From Phellopilus nigrolimitatus (Eukaryota; Basidiomycota; Agaricomycetes; Hymenochaetales; Hymenochaetaceae): a stretch of 28,309 nucleotides of DNA. The stretch covers positions 1 through 28,309 of the forward strand of contig JAJOHG010000333.1 of NCBI GenBank assembly GCA_021029095.1. Direction: 5' to 3'. Below are positions 20,701-28,309 of the stretch, in pieces. Position 1 is the first letter of the stretch; each line of letters starts with the position of its first letter. Under the pieces are notes generated by a model, which was not told the DNA's origin, made no database searches, and worked only from the letters and a program-made list of their open reading frames with translations. Both the position numbers and the translations under genes were made by a program.

Positions 20701-20871
20701 TGGTCTCTCACAAGCTTTCTTCGACGACACTGGTGGCAGGCCTATAATATAAGCACGCGAATCGAAGGTTAGCTCGACTCAAATGCGGCCTATTTAACTT
20801 GCCTGGTTGCGTTTTAAGATGGGCACCGAACTAGATTCCCCCGTTGACAATGTTGAGAGAACCTTTGGCAT
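17741..20871 (-). CDS. Zn2Cys6 (zinc-cluster) transcription factor with fungal-specific regulatory domain (regulator B)
   Basis: Encodes 731 aa in 17 exons: 20871-20803, 20741-20712, 20652-20648, 20586-20411, 20352-19986, 19937-19828, 19745-19656, 19603-19469, 19404-19365, 19305-19296, 19243-18971, 18912-18805, 18737-18461, 18415-18261, 18198-18089, 18032-17992 and 17940-17741. The zinc cluster has Cys at 25, 28, 35, 41 and 44, with the sixth likely at 66 (LECTFD). A coiled segment (RYERLENRISELEALL) and a Ser/Pro/Asn-rich linker follow, then the regulatory domain (VPLGLNMCPPFHSISK, RRNTFWLTYATERLYSS, DSFVLYIKASI). Intron 1 has a GC donor. Exon 3 is 5 nt and exon 10 is 10 nt. Exon 2 matches the 30-nt exon of regulator A in position and size, so the genes are related. 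The intron between exons 13 and 14 is the least certain. Confidence 0.9.
19781..19817. repeat. AAG/CTT microsatellite inside intron 6 of regulator B
   Basis: A purine run on the plus strand (AAAAAG units, then about eight AAG triplets) lying inside the 82-nt intron 19746-19827. In the transcript it is a CTT/TTC pyrimidine tract starting about ten bases after the GTATGT donor. It explains why this intron is longer than its neighbours. Confidence 0.85.
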
Positions 20872-21216
20872 ATTCACGCGAGACGCAGACAGTCTACAGG
20901 TTAGCGCTGTCAAGCTTAATCGTGGATGATGGCCACACTCTCAAGGAAAGACAGCTCAAGCTTTCAAATCTTTCGGAGTCGGCATCGGCTAACATTCCGG
21001 TCTCTAAAGACGGGCGGGCTTAGTGAGTTGCTACTGCCACCTCTTTATGTGCAGAGGTACAAAGTACAAGTGTTCTGTTTGGTCTTTACACGACTCAGAG
21101 AAAATTCAAAGGAAAAGATTACAGACATCAAATTGCTATATGTGCTGCACCATCCCCTACAGCGATGAGTATAATCTCATCGTACAACACCCGTACAACA
21201 CCCGTCCAGAACCAAT
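20872..21216. other. Intergenic: regulator B promoter and importin alpha 3' region
   Basis: About 345 bases with no gene seen. An 11-bp tandem duplication (CGTACAACACC twice, then CGT) occurs at 21181-21202, just beyond the importin alpha stop. Confidence 0.5.
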
Positions 21217-23112
21217 CTACTGGCCAAAACTAAATCCGCCCTGAGGAGCAGACACCTCCGAATGGAACTAAGAAAATATATGAGCAAGCGAATCTACATT
21301 GTACAACTGAGACCACTCACAGCAAATTGCCCAGACGCATCAACATTCGGAGCAGCAATGTTCGCTTCCTCCTCTTCGTCCGCGAAGTATTTGTCCATGA
21401 TGTTGAACGCCTTCTTGTATATCTCCAAATTATCGTGCTGCTGTAAGTTGTGAATCATGTGCATGCCTCCGCACTCCTCCACATAACGCGCATATTGGTT
21501 CGTAGAACCAGGTCCAGCTGACTGTTTGTCCATCTCTCCGACCTTTAAAATATTGTCAAGACCGTCAAGCGCAACTTGGATGATCTTGTTATCCATTGTC
21601 TGGAGCAGGTCGCAAAGGGGTTTGATGCAGCCCTGGCTGACAAGGTAACGAATCTGAGAAGGTTCCTGGAGACCACCCGAAGTCGCATTCGAAATCGCCC
21701 AGCAAGCCTCTTTCCTCGTTTTGAAGTCTGCGTTCTGGAGAATGTTGATGAGAGGTGGTATGATGTTCGCATCGACAACAGCCTGAATCTGGTGCGGGGA
21801 GCCAGCTGTAATGTTCGATATAGTCCAGCAAGCCTCTTTCCGGATACCATCCTTCGGGGATGAGAGAAGGGAAAGAAGTGCCGGGAGTGCCCCGGAGGCG
21901 ATGACGACCTGCGTCTGCAGATCATCACCGGTCACAATGTTTCCGACCGATCTCAGAGCAGGGGTCTGTACAGAAGTCGAGCCGTGCATGAGTAAATCGA
22001 CGAGCCTCCTGCAGACACCAGATTCGATGACAGCCTGTATCTTGTCGTTCGAGCCGTCCGAAAGGTATGAGATCGCCCAGCACGCGTCAATGAGTACTTC
22101 ATCATCAAGAGAGTAGATTAATTTCGTCAACACGGTAAGGGCAGGCGAGATCTAAGCAGAATAGCAAGTCATTAGTTTTTGCACTTGCCTGTTTCATCGA
22201 TGAGAGAACTTACTAGTTCCCACTCAGGCTGCGGGTTTTTTCCTCTGCAGAAATTGCTGAGCGTCCACGTCGCATTCCTCAACATACTGATTTTGTGATT
22301 TTCGCTCAAAAGCGTGAGGAGGGGCCGGAGAGCACCCTGTTGAAGAACATAGTCCCTGCACTGCGGACTATCGCCAGCGATGTTTCCCAGAGCCCAAACT
22401 GCCTGCTCCCGAACATCCAAGACAGGAGAAGAGAGAAGGTTGATAAATTCTGGAACTGCACCAGCTTTGATCACAACTTGTGTATGATCTGCTGTGCCCG
22501 ATGCGATATTTGTTAACGCCCAAGCGGCCTCAAACTGTGGCCATGTGTATTAGTTCGTTTTCAACATACAAAAATTTTGTTTCTGACCTGAAGCATCGAA
22601 TGGTTTCCACGCAGGAACTCAACGAAACGTGGGACAACGCCGCATTCAATGACCTTTTCGATCGGAGGGTTCTTTTCCTTTGAGAGGAGCTTACGGAACT
22701 TCGTGGTAGCATCTAGCTGGCGGTCGGGATCGTCTGAAAATACTCCGCCAACCATCTCCTCTGCCAGCTAATAGAGGAAACAGAAATGAGACGTCAGAGT
22801 GCATATATCGAATGTTGAAGGGCATACAGGAGCTTCCCAGTTACTAGTCCCCGCCTCATCGTCAGAATCAAAGCCAGTGGAAGGGAGGAAGTTCCTCCTC
22901 TTCGTAATATTCTCCTCCCTCTTTTGACGCCTGATTTCGACTTGCTGTTCCTCTCGACGACGACGAAGATCATCTTGCTTGAACCCACCCTTGTTCTTGA
23001 AGTCTTTGCACGCGCGTCAAAGATGGTGGAAAAAAGCAAATCAGAAATGCTACCGGGAATTTAAAGTACTATACATACTAGCTCTGCGATGGTCCATCGT
23101 TCGTGACTCCAT
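21217..23112 (-). CDS. SRP1: Importin subunit alpha (karyopherin alpha)
   Basis: Encodes 530 aa in six exons: 23112-23079, 23003-22828, 22767-22588, 22534-22214, 22151-21321 and 21267-21217. It binds classical nuclear localisation signals and links cargo to importin beta. The N-terminal importin-beta-binding domain is basic ([38 protein letters not shown]). Tandem armadillo repeats follow with the conserved W/N cargo-binding ladders ([63 protein letters not shown]). The acidic C-terminal helix ([14 protein letters not shown]) ends in a Gly/Phe tail (GGFSFGQ). Length equals that of typical fungal orthologues. It diverges from LSM5 over 190 bp. Confidence 0.97.
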
Positions 23113-23302
23113 GACTATCAGACGATATAGGAGTAGAAGTGCAAGTGACAGTGGAAGAAGTGAAGGAAAACGCGCTTCAGATGATGGCGCGACAAGGCCC
23201 AGGGATAAGGGTGTGGGAACAAACAAGCGGCCACAAAAGCTCTTTCCTTTCTGGTACTTGCACCTTGCTTGTACGCTTTCATTCGCTGGGCCACCAAGCG
23301 CT
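23113..23302. promoter_or_regulatory. Divergent promoter, importin alpha / LSM5
   Basis: Only 190 bp separate the two start codons, so both core promoters must overlap or abut here. No TATA box is apparent on either strand. Confidence 0.65.
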
Positions 23303-23785
23303 ATGGCCTCGCAGGTGCTGCCACTAGGTGCGGCGTGGTTCCGTTGTTGCGCTGTCCGAATGTCTAATGCTGTGAATTAGAATTGATTGATACTTGCATT
23401 GGATCTCGCATATGGGTCATCATGAAGGGCGACCGCGAGTTTACAGGTACTCTACTTGGCTTCGACGATTTCGTTAGTGAGTCGCACCTTTGCGCACGTC
23501 TGTACACGACTGTACACGTCTAATAAACGTCTCCTAAGACATGGTCCTGGACGACGTGACAGAATAGTGAGTAAGACCTTAATTACCGCACTTTCTCTCG
23601 TATCTTAATATATCTAGCGAGAATACTTCCCAGGGGAGAAAAGCGACGAAGCTAAGGCAGACCCTTTTAAATGGGAATAATATCTGTATGGTACGCTTTT
23701 TATCTTTTCTGTGAATATATGCGCTTCTTTCTAAGGTCTGTTATAGCTCATTCCCGGGAGCGGCGGTCCTGAAACTCATGATTAA
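23303..23785 (+). CDS. LSM5: U6 snRNA-associated Sm-like protein LSm5
   Basis: Encodes 86 aa in five exons: 23303-23327, 23381-23476, 23539-23566, 23618-23690 and 23747-23785. LSm5 is a subunit of the Lsm2-8 ring on U6 snRNA (splicing) and the Lsm1-7 ring (mRNA decay). Sm1 motif: [28 protein letters not shown]. Sm2 motif: [13 protein letters not shown]. The C-terminus ends GGPETHD. Size matches the family. Exons 1 (25 nt) and 3 (28 nt) are very short, and the final acceptor is TTATAG at 23741-23746. A 10-bp imperfect tandem repeat (23501-23520) sits in intron 2. Confidence 0.96.
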
Positions 23786-24400
23786 AGATTTACCACAAGA
23801 ATAGTATGTATTTCACATGTGTGTATTGACTGCCCCTGCTGTATCTTCGTACACTCTTAAGAAGGTCCCTTCAGGAACCGTGTGGCGTAGTGCACCATCC
23901 AGCGAGGCTCTTGTACTCTTGTATTGGCCAGCGACTCGTGCGAATGCTCACAGATGTGGAAAGATTACACAGTCCTGAATTCTATTGTCCAACTTAGCGT
24001 CAAGTGAGCGTGCTTTCCTCCGCTAATTCGAGGTGCATTATATCGGGTCACGCGAATATGCTCTGACGGTAGTGACTGGTCGCAAATTGATATATTGCTT
24101 TTTTGGTCGAGGATCGTAGTGCCCCTTTTAATTAGTGAATTTGTAATGTGTGGACGATTGAATGTTATCGTATAAAAAGCCAATGCGTGGAAGGAGAAAC
24201 TTCATTTGAAACTGAGAGTTGGAGCGAGGATTGAATTATGAGGAGGGGCAACGTCAAGTCGGATTTGAGTCGGAGTCGAGATACGCGTCGTCTTTAACGC
24301 GTCCGTGGAAAGGACTTGCCAAAAGCACTTCATGCTTTTCGCCGTCCTAGACTCCTAGTCTCCTACGTACGGTTTCAAGTAACGTTTCGCCACTCCCGCC
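23786..24400 (+). promoter_or_regulatory. Intergenic with TATA-like site and possible uORF before the bS16m gene
   Basis: About 615 bases without a supported gene. A TATAAAA box lies at 24171-24177, some 225 bp before the bS16m start. Between them is a small ATG frame of 19 codons (24238-24297, Arg-rich) that could be an upstream ORF in a long leader. This is tentative: the leader may instead start closer to the gene. Confidence 0.4.
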
Positions 24401-24852
24401 ATGGTCGTCCGCATTCGCTTTTCAATGCATGGGAATAGGCATAACAAAATATTTCACATCGTCGCCATAAACTCCAAGCAGCGGAGAGACGCCAAACCGC
24501 TCGAGACGTTGGGTATATACAAACACACCGTCGACCCCGCGCACGACCAAACTTCTAAAACTGTGGACTGGAGTGTAGCGAGAATAAAATACTGGCTGGG
24601 TGTCGGTGCGCAGCCAAGCAAGACGGCGGTACGGCTTTTCACGCAGGTGAGCTATATTCAGCATCGGCATCTGACTTCAAGATTTGTCTGTTAACCTTTC
24701 TACCTTGCACATAGGGTGGAATTTTACCCCCTGATTCGAAATTTCACAAGTCAGCGCAAGCACCAGAGGTGCTTTCCAAGCTGGAGCGTTTGCAACCGAG
24801 GACAGAGCGGCGACGAGATGCAGTTTCCCTTGGTGCAAAGCATACTTCGTGA
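24401..24852 (+). CDS. MRPS16: Mitochondrial small ribosomal subunit protein bS16m
   Basis: Encodes 127 aa in two exons, 24401-24646 and 24715-24852, joined in phase 0. It is the mitochondrial S16 protein, which helps assemble the small subunit body. The S16 signature runs VVRIRFSMHGNRHNKIFHIVAINSK...RRDAKPLETLGIY, then ARIKYWLGVGAQPSKTAVRLF and GGILPPDSKF. The C-terminal extension beyond bacterial S16 (about 80 aa) is rich in Arg/Lys. No obvious separate presequence is visible; mature-like N-termini are common for this protein. The stop codon lies in the first copy of a 10-bp tandem duplication (24845-24864). Confidence 0.96.
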
Positions 24853-24864
24853 CCCTTCGTGACC
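24845..24864. repeat. 10-bp tandem duplication spanning the bS16m stop codon
   Basis: Two perfect copies of CTTCGTGACC. The TGA stop (24850-24852) is in the first copy, so losing one copy would keep the same protein end. Confidence 0.85.
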
Positions 24865-25152
24865 CGTGAAACCAACGAATAGGCCGCGTCTTTACGCATT
24901 GCCGATCGTCTTAGAGTAGAGGGCTCTCCGACCACATCCATTATGATGTTGTGTCCGTCTCAGGCGTAAATAAGGACGGGAGGCGCAGTATGCGATTTCT
25001 TTTATTGTATGTTACATGGCACGATGGACGCATTGGGCGCATGCGACACGGCAACCACGCATCTCATTCATATCTTTAACGTACAACATTGAAAGTTCCT
25101 CGTAATGGTGAATGTAATAGGAAAGTTCGGTTGATTGCAGCCCTTGCATAGT
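24853..25152. other. Convergent intergenic region
   Basis: 300 bases between the 3' ends of the bS16m gene (plus) and the acyl-CoA-binding/ankyrin gene (minus). No gene or structured element is seen apart from the end of the 10-bp duplication. Confidence 0.5.
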
Positions 25153-26064
25153 TCACCCCTCTTGTTTTGCTTTCAGGTGACTTTCGAGTAGCAGAATAAT
25201 ATCTTCATGGTTTGCTTCTCGAGCAAGGTCGAGCGCTGAAAACCCGTCTTCATCCTAGGTGAAATTAGATCAGCTTAGCACCGCACAATTATGAAGACGC
25301 ACCTTGATGCCGACATCCGCCCCCTTCCGAATAAGCAACTCGACAATACGTACACTTCCTCGGTCGCAGGCAAGGTGGAGAGCCGTGAACCCCTGGGTCA
25401 TAAACAAATGAGGGTACCTCCCACATAGAAAAGCACACGCTACTCACAAATTCATCTAGCCCGTTTATATCAACGTCAGGATTTGCATCGAGAAAGACTT
25501 GCAGTTTGTACAAATCACCACTGATCGTCAGACCATGTAAGCTTTGGTCATCTGTCTGTTCTGAGGTGGGAGCCAGCATGGTGCTGACACCAAAACCCAT
25601 GCCACTGCCGCCGCCGCTCATGAATGATCCATCCTCCGAATCTTCCGCCAGGAGCTCCTCCGCCGTTGGACTCGCTTTCCGTATTATCTCAGAGGGTGCA
25701 GGTTCTATGGGACTACTGGCAGGACTCCAACCCAAACTCTGCGCGATGTTTATATAGCGTGCTTCAGCGTCCGCTTCTTTCCCGTGCCAGACAAGGCCAG
25801 CAGACTTCCAAGCGTCCCATTTTGCTCTGTCAGTGAAGGAGAATATTGAAGGCCTGGATCTCTGAGGTTCCGAGGAGAACATCAAAAGCTTGTATATACC
25901 ATAGAGCTACGAAGACGGGTGTGGATCAGGACCGACGGACAAAAAGTGCCAGCGGAGATAGCAACCTCGAGCTTCGTCGCATCTGGGGTGTTGGCCACGC
26001 TCGAAGCATTGGATAAAAATGCTGCCGCGTCCTCAAATGCAGGCGACGGTATGAACGAAGACAT
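25153..26064 (-). CDS. Acyl-CoA-binding domain protein with ankyrin repeats (ACBD6-like)
   Basis: Encodes 249 aa in four exons: 26064-25966, 25906-25448, 25392-25303 and 25254-25153, all phase 0. The N-terminal acyl-CoA-binding domain (about residues 7-75) shows FEDAAAFLSN, LELYGIYKLLMFS and the KWDAWKSAG helix. An Asp/Glu- and Ser-rich linker leads to C-terminal ankyrin repeats (GLTISGDLYKLQVFLDANP, GFTALHLACDRGSVRIVELL, GFSALDLAREANHEDIILLL). This order matches ACBD6, which binds long-chain acyl-CoA and supports protein N-myristoylation; carrying that role over to this protein is inference. It lies 95 bp downstream of LSC1 on the same strand. Confidence 0.94.
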
Positions 26065-26158
26065 CGAACAGCTTAGCATTTGATAGCAGGTATACAGGAA
26101 GAGGATTCTATAGCTCCGAACGAACACGTAAATATTATGTAAGCAAAGCTAAGATATC

Positions 26159-27614
26159 TCATGCCAGCCCGGCCTCCCGCATTGCCTGTAAAGAAGCAAA
26201 CAAAACTCAGAAATCATATTCAACCAAGCGAAGATAAAAACACTCGCCTTCAGCATAGTAGATCCGATTTTAGCCGGGCTATCGGTGACAATTGCTCCAG
26301 CCTTCTCCAAGGCGGCGACTTTATCCGATGCCTTGCCTAGCGTCGAAGTCAGCAACGCTCGAACATTTCCGCAGACTAATCACTTGCCTTTGCCTCCGGA
26401 AATGATGGCACCAGCATGACCCATACGCCTTCCAGGCGGCGCCGTTCGTCCAGCGATGAACGCCACAACAGGTTTGGGATTCTTCAAGGTCTTGTTGTAC
26501 TTCTCCAAGTACTCAGCCGCTTCTTCCTCCATGGTGCCGCCAATCTCGCCAATAAGAACGATACCTATGATAGCGTCAGACATGTTAGTTGCAGAGCGAT
26601 ACTTTGTTCTTGCCTTTCGTCTCAGGCTGTTCGAGGAAGATTTTCACGACATCAATATGCTGAGTGCCCGGGAACGGGTCTCCACCAATGCCGACACACA
26701 GTGTTTGACCAAGGCCTACATCAGTAGTCTGTGCAACAGCCTCGTAAGTGAGAGTGCCAGACCGCGAGACAATACCTATGACCATCCTGATCAACACAAC
26801 CAACAATCTCGTATACAAATATAGAGGCCCACCAATTGTGCCAGGCATGTGAATGTGGCCAGGCTGAATTCCCATCTTGCATCCCAACGGGTTGATGATC
26901 CCAGGGCAGTTGGGCCCAACAAGACGTGATTTTGACTGGCTTTTCAGCGCTGACATGACCTACATGCGCGATAACTCCTTTAGAAAAGATGTTTGCCAAT
27001 AAAATAGAGTATTTGAGAGCATTACGCGAATCTCGTCAGCTTGGGGGATACCCTCGGTGATGCAGACGATAAGGCCGATCTCGTTTTCAATAGCTTCGAT
27101 AATGGCGTCTGCGGCAGAGGGAGGGGGGACGTAGAGGACAGACGCGTCAGGTTTGGTGTCTCTGACCGCCTGATCGCCGCAAGTCAGCAACGGCACACAC
27201 ACGCTGCTCAAACACGCTCACCTCTCTTACGGAGCCAAAGACAGGCAGGCCGAGATGTGTTTGTCCAGCCTTCTTGGGCGACACACCGCCGACCATGTTA
27301 GTACCATAGGACAGAGCCTCTCTGATGTGAAACGTGCCCTTGAGCAGTAGTGAGATTGGAACAGACGCAGGAAGTAAGTGGGCGCCGAATTACAGTCTTG
27401 CCAGTGAAGCCTTGACATAAAACTTTCGTGTCCTTGTTAATAAGGAGGTTGCGCGCGGAGTCTGCATACGAGAGTCGCGCCGCAGACGAGGAGAAGGAGC
27501 GAGTCGAGGCTGGAAAGAAAACAGATCAGAATAAAGCAAATCGCGAAACATGACCTGTCGAGCGAAACCGTTCTCACCAGACCTCGCAAGGGAGTGTGCT
27601 GCACGGCTATACAT
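26159..27614 (-). CDS. LSC1: Succinyl-CoA ligase alpha subunit, mitochondrial
   Basis: Encodes 331 aa in nine exons: 27614-27578, 27509-27394, 27338-27222, 27169-27026, 26959-26833, 26775-26614, 26564-26388, 26336-26248 and 26185-26159. In the TCA cycle it makes ATP or GTP from succinyl-CoA together with the beta subunit. The Arg/Ser/Ala-rich N-terminus ([20 protein letters not shown]) is a mitochondrial presequence. The CoA-binding part includes [24 protein letters not shown] and [11 protein letters not shown]. The ligase part has the active-site His in [10 protein letters not shown], with [22 protein letters not shown] and [10 protein letters not shown]. Introns 6, 7 and 8 all need GC donors (GCAAGA, GCAAGT, GCGAGT) to keep these invariant segments in frame. 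Length is close to yeast Lsc1 (329). Confidence 0.96.
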
Positions 27615-27922
27615 TGGGATTTAGGACGGTGAAAAGGGAGACCGGATGCTAGAGAGCGAAGGATTCGACTTTTGAACTGTGTTTACCACCGGTTATTACC
27701 GATCCATAACCTGTGCTGGCACATCCGAGGCTCAAGCGCGGACGTTGACCGTTGAGCGGAGGTTGCGCGGAGACCAGTACAACCCAATCGCATTATTGCA
27801 ATGCTCGAAATAAACCAGATATAATTCTTTCCAAAATTTTGTAGTGTACATGACTGTCTTTTTTAAACCGCATGTAAAGTTTCGCTACACTACAACACAT
27901 TACAGAGCTATAACCTCGTCGC
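27615..27922 (-). promoter_or_regulatory. LSC1 promoter and karyopherin 3' flank
   Basis: A 308-bp interval between the karyopherin stop and the LSC1 start, both on the minus strand. It is AT-rich near 27800-27850. No gene or clear TATA box is seen. Confidence 0.45.
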
Positions 27923-28309
27923 CTACTCGATTCGAGCGAAACGACGTCTGTCTTTAGACCTGGCCGAGAAGCGGTGGAAGTTGCCCACAGCTTTCTTAAC
28001 TTTGTCAAACTGACTGCTGCTGATAGAACTACAAACAGACCGTTCAATGACGGAGGTTTGCGGAGATGAGGAAGCCTTACCTTGTCACATCGTCTAGTAA
28101 CTGCTGCTTCGCAGGAGTAAATGACGCAGCCATGGGAACTCGATCCAATGCTCCGGGGAGCCACGAGATTAGCTGTTGCGGCCAAAGAACAGCCAACGAG
28201 CGGAAGATAGTGAGGACAATTGAAACAGACTCTTCCGGGAAGTCATTCACAAGACCGTTAAGGAGGTCTGTGGTGAACTGAGGCCCTTCTGTATTGACGA
28301 CCTGTCGAA
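27923..28309 (-). CDS. Importin-beta-type karyopherin, C-terminal fragment (partial)
   Basis: The last two exons seen are 28301-28081 (possibly continuing to the window edge, which reads through in frame) and 28028-27923, giving about 108 codons and a stop. The segments TTDLLNGLVNDFPEESVSIV, FRSLAVLWPQQLISWLPG and AKQQLLDDVTRS look like C-terminal HEAT helices of the importin-13/transportin-3/Mtr10 group. The tail is basic (RSKDRRRFARIE). Assignment within the group is not possible from this piece. Nuclear import is the likely role, by family only. The 5' part lies beyond the right edge. Confidence 0.7.

Noticed and set aside
1..28309. Transposons, viral genes, CRISPR arrays
   Set aside because: I saw no transposase, reverse transcriptase, integrase or capsid motifs, no long terminal repeats and no regularly spaced repeats.

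Overview
The window is nuclear DNA of a filamentous fungus, most likely a mushroom-forming basidiomycete (Agaricomycetes). Coding exons are cut by many short introns, mostly 48-65 nt. There are fungus-only genes (two Con-6 stress genes, the ERMES subunit MMM1, two zinc-cluster regulators with a Fungal_trans-type middle region) beside eukaryotic housekeeping genes. I rebuilt each gene by joining exons by hand. Every complete model closes in frame and gives a family-like length.

Layout: 1-1257 (-) 5' part of an unrecognised acidic/basic protein with a KEN-box-like motif; 1932-2003 (+) tRNA-Glu(CTC); 2362-2730 and 3298-3927 (+) tandem Con-6 genes with two and three repeats; 4153-4800 (-) RPB8; 5003-6130 (-) MMM1, sharing a 268-bp divergent promoter with 6399-7897 (+), a tubulin-tyrosine-ligase-like protein; 8552-9451 (+) a YjbQ/UPF0047 protein in nine exons; 10225-13044 (+) zinc-cluster regulator A; 13294-14598 (-) zinc alcohol dehydrogenase; 14905-16006 (-) YTH1/CPSF30; 16235-17398 (-) prephenate dehydratase PHA2; 17741-20871 (-) zinc-cluster regulator B in 17 exons; 21217-23112 (-) importin alpha, divergent from 23303-23785 (+) LSM5; 24401-24852 (+) mitochondrial ribosomal protein bS16m; 25153-26064 (-) acyl-CoA-binding/ankyrin protein; 26159-27614 (-) mitochondrial succinyl-CoA ligase alpha LSC1; 27923-28309 (-) C-terminus of an importin-beta-type karyopherin.

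Most genes are unrelated housekeeping functions: transcription and RNA processing (RPB8, YTH1, LSM5), nuclear transport (importin alpha, karyopherin), mitochondria (MMM1, bS16m, LSC1) and phenylalanine synthesis (PHA2). The stretch regulator A - ADH - YTH1 - PHA2 - regulator B is bracketed by two related zinc-cluster genes, but I see no evidence that it is a metabolic cluster. I see no transposon, virus, CRISPR array or biosynthetic cluster.

The unusual signal is in splicing. Five of about 88 modelled introns appear to be GC-AG, three of them consecutive in LSC1. Several internal exons are extremely short (5, 6, 10, 12 and 16 nt), including a 5-nt exon inside the DNA-binding domain of regulator B. 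These are inferences from reading frame plus remembered family sequence and need RNA evidence. I do not see a clearly new biological system.
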